Source: Desulfobacterales bacterium
GTDB taxonomy: Bacteria; Desulfobacterota; Desulfobacteria; Desulfobacterales; Desulfosalsimonadaceae
Reading direction: 5' to 3'
NCBI GenBank assembly: GCA_007127175.1
Contig: SKZX01000359.1
Location: forward strand, 1-27,228
Length of the DNA: 27,228 nt
The first letter of the stretch is position 1; the number at the start of each line of letters is the position of its first letter. This document shows positions 1-7,663 of this stretch, one piece after another. Under the pieces are notes generated by a model, which was not told where the DNA came from, ran no database searches, and was given only the letters and a program-made list of their open reading frames with translations. Made by a program: the position numbers and the translations under genes.

Positions 1-11
1 ATTTTTATTAT

Positions 12-225
12 AAGGACAATTTCCCCCGGGTGTCACCGGGCATTGCCCTTGCAACTGCAGGAGAACGCTGATATCTCCATGGCTTGCGCAAACGCACCCT
101 GTGATAAACGGCAAAGCCACAGGGCGCTTGTCCGCGCTTCGCCAGGATCTATCAGCAACCCCCTGCAATTGTTGCCGCGGGCAATGCCCGGCGCCACCCG
201 GTTGAAATTGATCAATTGTATAAGG
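12..225 (+). repeat. Foldback element, copy A (inverted relative to copy B)
   Basis: This ~215-bp segment is an imperfect inverted repeat of itself. The outer arms (about 12-48 and 179-222) pair along most of their length, for example GGGCATTGCCC on the left with its counterpart at 179-189. The next arms are a GCAACTGCAGG-type sequence (51-61) and its partner near 162-175. GCTGATA pairs with TATCAGC, and a central hairpin CCCTGTG/CACAGGG (97-103 with 118-124) encloses about 14 nt. The same core recurs on the opposite strand at 436-656. The nested stems suggest a cruciform or a structured transcript. I cannot name a family; a miniature mobile element or structured RNA is possible. Confidence 0.75.
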
Positions 226-277
226 GCAAATTCACCCGGAGTGTTCTTTCGCCTCTCGGAGTCGGATTTGCAGAACC

Positions 278-318
278 CCCGGGGGACAGACTTTCAGTCT
301 GTCCCCCGGGTCAAAGCC
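278..318 (+). repeat. Short hairpin repeat (GGGGACAG family), copy 1
   Basis: A perfect 15-bp palindromic stem (CCCGGGGGACAGACT at 278-292, complement at 296-310) encloses the loop TTC. It ends with GGGTCAAAG, close to the GGGTCGAAG tail of the other copies. Related hairpins lie at 13681, 15974, 18306 and 22769-22914, always between genes. Read as protein the element gives strings such as TDFQSVP, which I recall as a common artefact in automatic annotations of several phyla. Confidence 0.85.
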
Positions 319-435
319 GCTACCTGCCCTGTTATTATAGGGAAATTTCCCTAAAGGCTGTTCAGGTTCATAGGGGCGGACCATGATTTGACAGCCGAAA
401 AGAATCGTTGGAACTGCTGAATGAGGGCAGATGGC

Positions 436-656
436 TATATAATTGACCAATTCCGTGTGGCGGTGGGGCGGTGCTGCCCACGGCAACAATTGCAGGGGGT
501 TGCTGATAGCTCTTGGCGAAGCGGACGTCAGCGCCCTGTGGCCCTGCTGTTTATCACAGGGTGCAAGGGAGCGAGCCTTAGAGCTATCAGCGTTCTCCTG
601 CAGTTGCCGGGGCAGCACCGCCCCACCTCACAACGGAATTGTCCTTCATATAATAA
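436..656 (-). repeat. Foldback element, copy B (inverted relative to copy A)
   Basis: The reverse complement of this stretch matches copy A through the conserved core. That core is GCAACTGCAGGAGAACGCTGATA-like at one side, the CCCTGTG/CACAGGG central hairpin, and TATCAGCAACCCCCTGCAATTG-like at the other. Here the inner stem GCTGATAGCTCT (502-513) pairs perfectly with AGAGCTATCAGC (580-591). The outer arms (GGTGGGGCGGTGCTGCCC at 462-479 and its complement at 608-625) differ in sequence from those of copy A but are still self-complementary. The flanks also match copy A: AAGGACAATT on one side, AATTGA-CAATT on the other. Confidence 0.75.
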
Positions 657-668
657 TCACCTTTGAAT

Positions 669-818
669 ATGGACGATGCCCTGTGCTATGGATTTGAGAC
701 AATCGATTTCGGTACAACAAATTTCACCCAAGGGATTAACTGGGCTTACTTAACACAATGTGTTGATTTTTATGACGAAACAAGGGACCGGCGAAAAATT
801 TTTTACAGATACGATTGA
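669..818 (+). CDS. Possible 49-residue open frame, doubtful
   Basis: An ATG-started frame of 49 codons ends in TGA inside the -35 box of the yajC promoter. The product would be acidic and aromatic-rich, starting MDDALCYGFETIDF. No Shine-Dalgarno sequence precedes it and I recognise no family. It could be a short remnant of a decayed gene or chance; the AT-rich composition makes chance open frames less likely but does not establish coding. Confidence 0.15.
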   Translation: MDDALCYGFETIDFGTTNFTQGINWAYLTQCVDFYDETRDRRKIFYRYD

Positions 819-843
819 CTGACGCCTTTTTTTTGCATATAAA
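815..843 (+). promoter_or_regulatory. Sigma70-type promoter of yajC-secD-secF
   Basis: TTGACT at 815-820 and TATAAA at 838-843 are separated by exactly 17 bp, close to the housekeeping consensus. Transcription would begin near 850 and leave a leader of about 100 nt before the yajC start. The leader contains a TTTCAC/GTGAAA inverted pair (857-862 with 887-892). Confidence 0.7.
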
Positions 844-948
844 AGCCTGACATTTATTTCACAAAAGCCGGAGGAATCACGTTTACGTGAAATTTTATCA
901 GTATAGGCAGTATATTATTGGTTAATCCATATATTAGGAGGTATCATT

Positions 949-1281
949 TTGATTGACATAGCATATGCAATGGGGCAGTCAGGCCAGGCAGCGGACGGCG
1001 CGGGCGGCGGTTTCGCCGCGTTCATTCCCATTATCCTGATGTTCGTGATTTTTTATTTTCTTCTGATCCGGCCGCAGCAGAAAAAAGCCAAAGAGCATCA
1101 GAACATGGTGAACAATCTGAGAAAAGGCGACCGGGTGATTACCAGCGGCGGAATTTACGGTGAAATTACTGCAATAGACGACAATACGGTTACCGTGGAA
1201 ATTGCCGACAAGGTGCGCATCAAAGTGTCCCGGCCGACCATCGCCGGGTTGAGGGGGCCGTCGAGCGAAAAAAACGCTTGA
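949..1281 (+). CDS. yajC: Preprotein translocase subunit YajC
   Basis: YajC is a small inner-membrane protein that associates with SecDF and SecYEG and helps protein export. The 110-residue product has one membrane segment (about residues 24-42, rich in I, F and L). It is followed at once by the family hallmark RPQQKK, then a compact basic cytoplasmic domain with the motif GDRVITSGGIYG. The start is TTG at 949, chosen because a perfect AGGAGG lies at 936-941, seven bases upstream. The gene is the first of a yajC-secD-secF cluster, the classical order, and lies about 100 nt downstream of a good promoter. Length and motif order are normal for the family. Confidence 0.96.
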   Translation: MIDIAYAMGQSGQAADGAGGGFAAFIPIILMFVIFYFLLIRPQQKKAKEHQNMVNNLRKGDRVITSGGIYGEITAIDDNTVTVEIADKVRIKVSRPTIAGLRGPSSEKNA

Positions 1282-1454
1282 TCGTCACCTCTCCGATGCA
1301 CTGCCGGTTTGTTGTTTAGATTAATACCGGTGGCGTGAAATTGATCAAATAAGCGGTTAAAAGGGATTGCAGGCGCTATTGGCTTCAATGATCGGCCTGC
1401 ATTTCATTTTTCCCACATGGGCTGTTCACACAGACTCCTGAAAGGGCGGTTGCA

Positions 1455-3020
1455 TTGAAAGGGCTATCCTGGCGAATAATCGTAATGATCGCGGTCATCA
1501 TACCGGCGGTGGTGTATGTCATGCCGACATTCAAACCATCCATGTGGCCGCATAACCAGATCAACCTCGGGCTTGATCTGCAGGGAGGGATGCATCTCGC
1601 ACTGGAGGTCCAGACGCAGAAGGCCGTGGAAAGCACCGTTGAAAGAATCCGGAACGACCTGCGGGGCACCTTGAGAAACGAGCGGATCCGCTCTGTTGAG
1701 GTGACGGATGTGGGGGCGACTGAACTGGCCTTCCGACTCATCAATCCCGATGACGTGCCTGCGTTTAAACGCCTGGTTGATCGAAATTTTTCAGACCTGC
1801 GAATCGAGTCGGAAAAGGATCACAACGGGGAGGTTGTCGTCCGGCTCAGCCTTGTGGAGGAAACAGCGAAAGACGTCCAGCGCCAGGCTGTGCGTCAGGC
1901 TCTGGAAACCATCCGCAACCGGATTGATGAATTCGGGGTGTCCGAGCCCGATATCCGCATTGAGGGCGAAAGGCGCATCCAGATTCAGCTGCCGGGCGTT
2001 ACCGACACGGACAGGGCCAAGGAACTGATTGGCCGGACGGCCATGCTGGAATTCAAGCTTCTCGACGAGGAACACAGCCTCTCACGGGCGCTTGACGGCG
2101 ACGTTCCCGCCGGAAGCGAAATTCTCTACGGCAGCCCAGACGGCGATAGGGGCAGGGAGCCATACCTGGTTCAGAAAAGAACACTGCTGACGGGCGCCTA
2201 TCTGGATAACGCCCGTGTGCAGATCGACCAGCAATTCAATGAACCCTATGTGTCGATCACCTTCAACCGCCAGGGGGCGCGCATTTTTGAACAGGTTACC
2301 GGGGAGAATGTCAGAAGGCGGCTGGCCATCGTGTTGGACGGCCGGGTGTATTCCGCTCCGGTCATTCAGGAGCGCATACCGGGCGGGACTGCCAGGATCA
2401 CAGGAAATTTCAGCATTCCGGAAGCCCGTGACCTGGCCATCGTGCTGCGGGCTGGCGCGCTGCCTGCACCTGTTGAAATTATCGAGGAAAGGACCGTGGG
2501 GCCTTCCCTGGGCCAGGATTCAATCCGGCAGGGGTTGATGTCCATGCTCGTAGGCGGTGTGCTGGTACTCGTCTTCATGGTTATTTATTACCATGTTGCC
2601 GGGTTGGTCGCCAATCTCGCCCTCCTCCTGAATATTCTGCTGATCGCCGCAGGCCTTGCCGCTTTCCAGGCAACACTGACCCTGCCGGGCATTGCCGGCA
2701 TTATCCTGACCATCGGCATCGCCGTGGATGCCAATGTTATTATTTTCGAGCGCATACGTGAAGAGCTGCGACTCGGCAAGCGGGTTGCCGCGGCAATAAC
2801 TGCCGGTTTCAACCGTGCAACCCTGACAATCATGGATGCCAACGTAACGACGCTGATTGCGGCGATCGTGCTGTTCCAGTTCGGCACCGGCCCGGTGCGC
2901 GGATTTGCGGTTACATTGAGCCTGGGGGTCCTGGCCAGCATGTTCACGGCGCTTGTGGTCTGCCGCCAGGTGCTGGACCTGCTCTACGTCTCCCGTCGCA
3001 TGAAAACCATAAGCATATAA
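1455..3020 (+). CDS. secD: Protein translocase subunit SecD
   Basis: SecD works with SecF as a proton-driven membrane factor that pulls exported proteins out of the SecYEG channel on the periplasmic side. The 521-residue protein has an N-terminal membrane helix (about 7-24), then the conserved GLDLQGGMHL motif (about 38-47) and a long periplasmic P1 region. A block of five more hydrophobic helices fills the last ~180 residues, with the fourth-helix motif AVDANVIIFERIREE near 425-438. The start is TTG at 1455, preceded by a modest AAAGGGCGG; this gives a normal N-terminus. It lies 173 bp after yajC and 12 bp before secF, so secD and secF are surely cotranscribed. I see no internal defect. Confidence 0.97.
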   Translation: MKGLSWRIIVMIAVIIPAVVYVMPTFKPSMWPHNQINLGLDLQGGMHLALEVQTQKAVESTVERIRNDLRGTLRNERIRSVEVTDVGATELAFRLINPDDVPAFKRLVDRNFSDLRIESEKDHNGEVVVRLSLVEETAKDVQRQAVRQALETIRNRIDEFGVSEPDIRIEGERRIQIQLPGVTDTDRAKELIGRTAMLEFKLLDEEHSLSRALDGDVPAGSEILYGSPDGDRGREPYLVQKRTLLTGAYLDNARVQIDQQFNEPYVSITFNRQGARIFEQVTGENVRRRLAIVLDGRVYSAPVIQERIPGGTARITGNFSIPEARDLAIVLRAGALPAPVEIIEERTVGPSLGQDSIRQGLMSMLVGGVLVLVFMVIYYHVAGLVANLALLLNILLIAAGLAAFQATLTLPGIAGIILTIGIAVDANVIIFERIREELRLGKRVAAAITAGFNRATLTIMDANVTTLIAAIVLFQFGTGPVRGFAVTLSLGVLASMFTALVVCRQVLDLLYVSRRMKTISI

Positions 3021-3032
3021 GGACCATGGCGG

Positions 3033-4124
3033 ATGGAGTTAATTAAACCCGGGATCAATATCGACTTTATCGGAAAACATAAAATCGGTTTTATCATATC
3101 CCTTGTAATGATAGTGGCCTGCATCGTGACCCTGGCCGTCAACCGGGGACCCAATTATGGCATTGATTTTGCCGGCGGCACCATTATACAGGTGCGTTTC
3201 GACGCCCCCGTGGAGATCAACGATGTTCGATCAGGGCTGGATGCAGCAGGACTTTCGGGGGTATCGCTTCAGACCTACGGCGCAGAATATCAGAATGAAT
3301 TTCTCGTGAGGACCCAGGAAGGTCTGGCCACAGGGGAGGAATTTGCAGGGACCCTGACTTCCCGGTTGGCCGAATCCACCGGCGCCTCCCCTGAAATCCG
3401 CCGGGTCGAAATGGTCGGGCCCCAGGTGGGTGAAACCCTTCGGGAAGGGGCCCTTTTCGCCATGTTTTACGCGCTGCTGTTCATAACCATATACATTTCG
3501 GGCCGGTTTGAGATGAAATGGATGGTTTCGGGCGTGACGGCCGGCGTGCTCATCGGGGGGGTGGTGTTCCTGTCCCGGCTCCAGCTGAGTATTCCCCTTT
3601 TGATCCTTGCAGCCATTGTCATCACCCTTGTGCTGTTCTGGCAGCTGCGCCTCAGGTATGCCATGGGCGCGGTTGTTGCGCTGCTGCATGATGTAACGAT
3701 TACGGTCGGCATTTTCACCCTCCTGGGCAAGGAATTTTCCCTTCCTGTCGTGGCGGCGCTTCTGACGATCATCGGTTATTCCCTTAACGATACCATTGTG
3801 GTTTTCGACCGTATCCGGGAAAACCTCAGGCTTTACAGCACACGCGTCCTTGAGAAAAATATCAACAACAGCATCAATGAAACATTGAACCGGACGGTTC
3901 TGACATCGACGACAACGTTGATGGTCCTGCTGTCGCTCTTTTTCCTGGGCGGAGATATTATTCGAGATTTTGCATTTACCCTCATCATAGGCGTTCTTGT
4001 GGGAACCTATTCCTCCATTTTCGTGGCAAGCCCCATGCTGCTTCTGCTCAAGGAAACCATGCCGCCGACGGGTGAAGACGGGTATGAACCGTTGGAATCC
4101 GAAACAGGTGCGGCCGCCCCATAA
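3033..4124 (+). CDS. secF: Protein translocase subunit SecF, with two apparent extra membrane segments
   Basis: SecF is the partner of SecD in the membrane complex that uses the proton gradient to complete export. The 363-residue protein has a first helix at about 17-36, the motif GIDFAGGT (43-50), a periplasmic domain, and the family signature IGYSLNDTIVVFDRIREN (about 247-264). An insert of about 45 residues lies between helix 2 (about 139-156) and the conserved GAVVALLHD segment (212-220). The insert carries two hydrophobic stretches (about 166-181 and 186-204), predicting eight helices instead of six. An even number preserves topology. The ATG start at 3033 has AAGGA ten bases upstream. 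It follows secD by 12 bp. Confidence 0.96.
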   Translation: MELIKPGINIDFIGKHKIGFIISLVMIVACIVTLAVNRGPNYGIDFAGGTIIQVRFDAPVEINDVRSGLDAAGLSGVSLQTYGAEYQNEFLVRTQEGLATGEEFAGTLTSRLAESTGASPEIRRVEMVGPQVGETLREGALFAMFYALLFITIYISGRFEMKWMVSGVTAGVLIGGVVFLSRLQLSIPLLILAAIVITLVLFWQLRLRYAMGAVVALLHDVTITVGIFTLLGKEFSLPVVAALLTIIGYSLNDTIVVFDRIRENLRLYSTRVLEKNINNSINETLNRTVLTSTTTLMVLLSLFFLGGDIIRDFAFTLIIGVLVGTYSSIFVASPMLLLLKETMPPTGEDGYEPLESETGAAAP

Positions 4125-4169
4125 ACTGGCCCCCGGCCGTCGGACGACTTGCTTTTGCTTTTGTCATAA

Positions 4170-5327
4170 ATGAATCAACCTGCCGATATCAATCATCTCC
4201 TTTTCTGGATTGCTCTCAGGAAAGTACCCGGCATCGGAAACCGGACATTTAAACTGTTGGTGGACCGCTTCGGTGATCCGCAAAGGGTGTGCGCCGCTGA
4301 TGCGGGTGCGCTGCTTTCCGTTGAGGGCATGAATCCAGCCATGGTAAAGGCAATCCATGCCACAGTCAGGGCAGGCAGGTTCCCCGACAGTGTCAAAAGG
4401 GAATGCGACCTTGTGATAAGGCGGGGATACAGGCCCGTGACGCTCCTGGATGCCGAATACCCGGATCTGCTCAGGGAAATTCACGATCCACCGCCATACC
4501 TGTATGCCCATGGCCGTTGTTTTGTTTTTTCTCCGGCTGTCGCCGTTGTGGGCTCCCGAAATCCCACCCGGTACGGTTTTTCAATGGCAAGGCGCCTGGG
4601 TGCCGACCTTGCGGCAAGGGGTTTCTGGGTCGTCAGCGGCATGGCGACCGGCATCGATACGGCCGCCCACCAGGGGGCCTTGTCTGCAGGCGGCAAAACC
4701 GCCGCTGTTCTGGGGAGCGGGCTTGCGGTGATATATCCCCCGGAAAACCGGAAGCTGTATCATGACATTGCCGCTTCAGGCGCCGTCCTGTCAGAACTGC
4801 CCGTAATGGCGCCTCCCAATGCATACAATTTTCCCGCCAGGAACCGGATTATTTCCGGCATGACCCTTGGCACGGTCGTCGTGGAGGCGGCGCAAAAAAG
4901 CGGATCGCTGATCACGGCGAGGCTTGCCGGTGAACAGGGCAGAGATGTTTTCGCGGTCCCGGGCAGCATCACCTCCTGCAAAAGCGCCGGCGCGCACAGC
5001 CTGCTCAAGCAGGGCGCCAAGCTTGTGGAAAGGGTCGACGATATTATCGAGGAATTCATTCACCTGGCCGGCAGGCTCAGCTGCCGTCCGGCGTGCATGC
5101 AGGATGAACCTTCCCCAAATGATCGTGCGGATGCGTCAATGGATTTGACAGATGATGAATCCGATGTATATTGCAGGCTTGAACCGTATCCGGTCCATAT
5201 TGACGATTTAGCACAGCAGACCGGAATGAATACGGTCGATTTGCTGGTGATTTTATTGAAACTGGAACTGATGGGCCTGGTCATCCAAGCGCCCGGAAAA
5301 TTTTTTATGTCAAGCGGAGAGATATAG
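4170..5327 (+). CDS. dprA: DNA-processing protein DprA (Smf)
   Basis: DprA binds single-stranded DNA taken up during transformation and loads RecA on it. The gene is also widespread in bacteria not known to be competent. The 385-residue product has an N-terminal helix-hairpin-helix/SAM-like part (RKVPGIGNRTFKLL, about 17-30). A Rossmann-like core follows with GSRNPTRYG (about 128-136), VSGMATGIDTAAH (about 155-167), the NRIISGM segment and SGSLITA. A winged-helix C-terminal domain (about 325-380) completes it. The start ATG at 4170 has no visible ribosome-binding site, so translation may depend on upstream secF traffic; the protein N-terminus is normal. Its stop shares one base with the topA start, and dprA-topA is a common bacterial pairing. 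Confidence 0.96.
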   Translation: MNQPADINHLLFWIALRKVPGIGNRTFKLLVDRFGDPQRVCAADAGALLSVEGMNPAMVKAIHATVRAGRFPDSVKRECDLVIRRGYRPVTLLDAEYPDLLREIHDPPPYLYAHGRCFVFSPAVAVVGSRNPTRYGFSMARRLGADLAARGFWVVSGMATGIDTAAHQGALSAGGKTAAVLGSGLAVIYPPENRKLYHDIAASGAVLSELPVMAPPNAYNFPARNRIISGMTLGTVVVEAAQKSGSLITARLAGEQGRDVFAVPGSITSCKSAGAHSLLKQGAKLVERVDDIIEEFIHLAGRLSCRPACMQDEPSPNDRADASMDLTDDESDVYCRLEPYPVHIDDLAQQTGMNTVDLLVILLKLELMGLVIQAPGKFFMSSGEI

Positions 5328-7660
5328 TGGCAAAACCGCTCGTTGTCGTCGAGTCCCCGACAAAGGTCAAAACCATCAAAAAATACCTGGGAGACCGGTA
5401 TAATGTGGCTTCCACGGTGGGTCATATCAAAGACCTGCCACAAAGAGACATTGGTATCGATATCGAAAACGATTTCAAACCGATGTATGTCACCATACCG
5501 GGCAAGCAGAAAGTGATCAAGGCCTTGAAACAGGCTGCCGGTGATGCCGAGGACATTTACCTTGCACCCGACCCGGACCGTGAGGGGGAAGCCATTGCAT
5601 GGCACACAGCTGAAATTCTCAAAAAAAAGGGCCGGCGGTTTCACCGTGTGCTTTTTCATGAATTGACCAAAAAAGTGGTGACAGAAGCGCTCGACGCACC
5701 CGAGCCGCTGAATGAATACCGTTACAAGGCGCAGCAGACCCGGCGCATCCTTGACCGGCTGGTGGGATACCAGATCAGTCCGATCCTGTGGAAAAAAGTG
5801 AAATATGGACTCAGTGCGGGAAGGGTCCAATCGGTGGCTGTCCGGATGATCTGTGAAAGGGAGCGCGCTATTTTTGTATTTGACCCGGAAGAATACTGGT
5901 CGGTTACGGCGACGCTCGAAGGCGGGCACCCCCCTGCATTTTCAGCAAAACTGGTCAAAAAAGACGGGAAAAAAATTTCCATCCCTGACGGAAAGACCGC
6001 GGCCGCCATTCACGAGACTCTGCGGGACGCAGCATACACGGTGGAGAAGATCGTGAAAAAAACGATCCGGCGCCGTCCTTATCCCCCTTTTACCACCAGC
6101 AAACTCCAGCAGGAGGCCATTCGCCGGCTGCGATTTTCCGCAAAAAAGACCATGACCGTTGCACAGCAATTGTATGAAGGGATTGATCTCGGCGGTGAAA
6201 CGGTCGGTCTTATCACTTACATGCGCACGGATTCCACCCGGATATCGGCGGAAGCCGCAGACGAAGCCAGGGCGCTCATTCTTGAGCGGTTCGGCAGTGA
6301 TTACGCGCTGGACAAACCGCGTTTCTTCAAAAACAAGAACCGGACCCAGGACGCCCACGAGGCGATCCGTCCCACCTCTGTTTTTCACGGGCCTGAAAAG
6401 ATTGCCGCGTATTTGTCTAAGGACCAGCTGGCCCTTTACCAGATGATCTGGCAGCGATTCGTGGCCTCCCAGATGGCCGAGGCCCTGGTCGACCAGAAAA
6501 CCATTACGATTGTCGCCGGCGGGTGTCTTTTTTCCGCATCCGGCTCCACTGTTCGGTTTCCCGGTTTTTTGAGCCTCTATCAGTCCGCCGACGATGCCAT
6601 TTCCGCTGAAAATGAAAAGGCCAAGGGGCAGCTCCCGGATCTGGCGGAAGGCGAAAGGCTGAAGCTGTTGTCTTTGGAGCCGAAGCAGCATTTTACCCAA
6701 CCGCCCCCGCGGTTTACCGAAGCCACCCTTGTAAAGGAGCTCGAGGAAAACGGTATCGGCCGGCCGAGCACCTATGCGGCCATTTTGTCCACCATTCGGG
6801 AAAAAGGGTATGTCGAGCTGGAAAAAGGGGTGTTCCGGCCCAATGAGCTGGGATTTATCATTACAGACCTGCTTTTAAAGAATTTTCCGGATATTGTTGA
6901 TGTTGATTTCACTGCAAAGCTTGAAAACGACCTGGACCGTGTCGAGTCGGCTGAAACGGATGCCGCCCAGCTTCTTCGGCAATTCTACGAGGTGTTTGAG
7001 ACACGCGTGATTGCGGCTGCCAGCGAGATGTTGAGTGTTAAAGGCGTCGGCATGCCGACCGGCATCGAATGCCCTGTGTGCGGCCGGGAAGTCCGCATCA
7101 AGGTCGGCAAAAACGGCCCTTTCCTGGCGTGCGAAGGCTATCCCGAATGCACTTATTCCCGCAACTACGAGCGGGACGAGAAAGGCCGGATCCAGCCGGT
7201 GGAGCCTGTACAGGAACTGGCTGATGGGGAGATCTGCGACAAGTGCGGCCGCCCCATGGTCGTCAAGCAGGGCCGATACGGTGATTTTCTGGCATGCAGC
7301 GGGTATCCCGAGTGCAGGAACACCCGCTCCCTGCACGGCAACGGTAAAGGCGCGGCTATCGGGGTGGCGTGCCCGGAAGCCGGCTGCACGGGAGAAGTGG
7401 TTGAAAAAAAATCAAAACGGGGGAAAGTTTTTTACGGGTGCAACCGCTATCCGGAATGCACCTTCGCTCTCTGGGACAGGCCTGTCAATCGACATTGCCC
7501 TGATTGCGGCGCCCCGTATCTGGTTGAAAAGGAAACCAAGAAGGATGGCCCCATGCTCCGATGCGCCACGCGCGGTTGCGGATACAAGGAAGCGCCGGAT
7601 TCAGGGGGAAGCCGGGGGGGCGCACCCCGGGATTCGGGACCCAAAGACACTCAGGAATAA
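5327..7660 (+). CDS. topA: DNA topoisomerase I
   Basis: TopA relaxes negative supercoils by cutting one strand and holding it through a tyrosine. The 777-residue protein begins with a Toprim domain (E9 in VVESPTK; DPDREGE at 82-88). The catalytic tyrosine is Y298 in GLITYMRTDS. After the type IA core come four zinc-ribbon units (about 582-745), each with two CxxC-like pairs; the third and fourth are looser (C-x4-C, and a final C-x4-C). The start is GTG at 5327, overlapping the dprA stop by one base, with GGAGAG at 5316-5321. The C-terminal tail is glycine-rich and low-complexity. The gene ends only 3 bp from a convergent gene, with no terminator hairpin visible between them. Confidence 0.98.
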   Translation: MAKPLVVVESPTKVKTIKKYLGDRYNVASTVGHIKDLPQRDIGIDIENDFKPMYVTIPGKQKVIKALKQAAGDAEDIYLAPDPDREGEAIAWHTAEILKKKGRRFHRVLFHELTKKVVTEALDAPEPLNEYRYKAQQTRRILDRLVGYQISPILWKKVKYGLSAGRVQSVAVRMICERERAIFVFDPEEYWSVTATLEGGHPPAFSAKLVKKDGKKISIPDGKTAAAIHETLRDAAYTVEKIVKKTIRRRPYPPFTTSKLQQEAIRRLRFSAKKTMTVAQQLYEGIDLGGETVGLITYMRTDSTRISAEAADEARALILERFGSDYALDKPRFFKNKNRTQDAHEAIRPTSVFHGPEKIAAYLSKDQLALYQMIWQRFVASQMAEALVDQKTITIVAGGCLFSASGSTVRFPGFLSLYQSADDAISAENEKAKGQLPDLAEGERLKLLSLEPKQHFTQPPPRFTEATLVKELEENGIGRPSTYAAILSTIREKGYVELEKGVFRPNELGFIITDLLLKNFPDIVDVDFTAKLENDLDRVESAETDAAQLLRQFYEVFETRVIAAASEMLSVKGVGMPTGIECPVCGREVRIKVGKNGPFLACEGYPECTYSRNYERDEKGRIQPVEPVQELADGEICDKCGRPMVVKQGRYGDFLACSGYPECRNTRSLHGNGKGAAIGVACPEAGCTGEVVEKKSKRGKVFYGCNRYPECTFALWDRPVNRHCPDCGAPYLVEKETKKDGPMLRCATRGCGYKEAPDSGGSRGGAPRDSGPKDTQE

Positions 7661-7663
7661 CGG

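Larger units (their letters stand above)
1..948. other. Repeat-rich intergenic stretch upstream of yajC
   Basis: No convincing gene lies here. The stretch holds two inverted copies of a foldback element (12-225 and 436-656) and one short palindromic repeat (278-318). It then turns AT-rich from about 660 to 948, where the yajC promoter and leader sit. The longer open frames at the left end translate the foldback elements on both strands, and I take them as non-coding. A 49-codon frame at 669-818 is listed separately at low confidence. Confidence 0.7.

Noticed and set aside
43..618. Open frames on both strands (43-354 plus, 232-618 minus and others) giving related peptides
   Set aside because: They translate the two inverted foldback elements. 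Their similarity follows from the DNA repeat, and no ribosome-binding sites precede them.
5060..6700. Minus-strand open frames opposite topA and dprA
   Set aside because: They are antisense shadows of clearly identified conserved genes.
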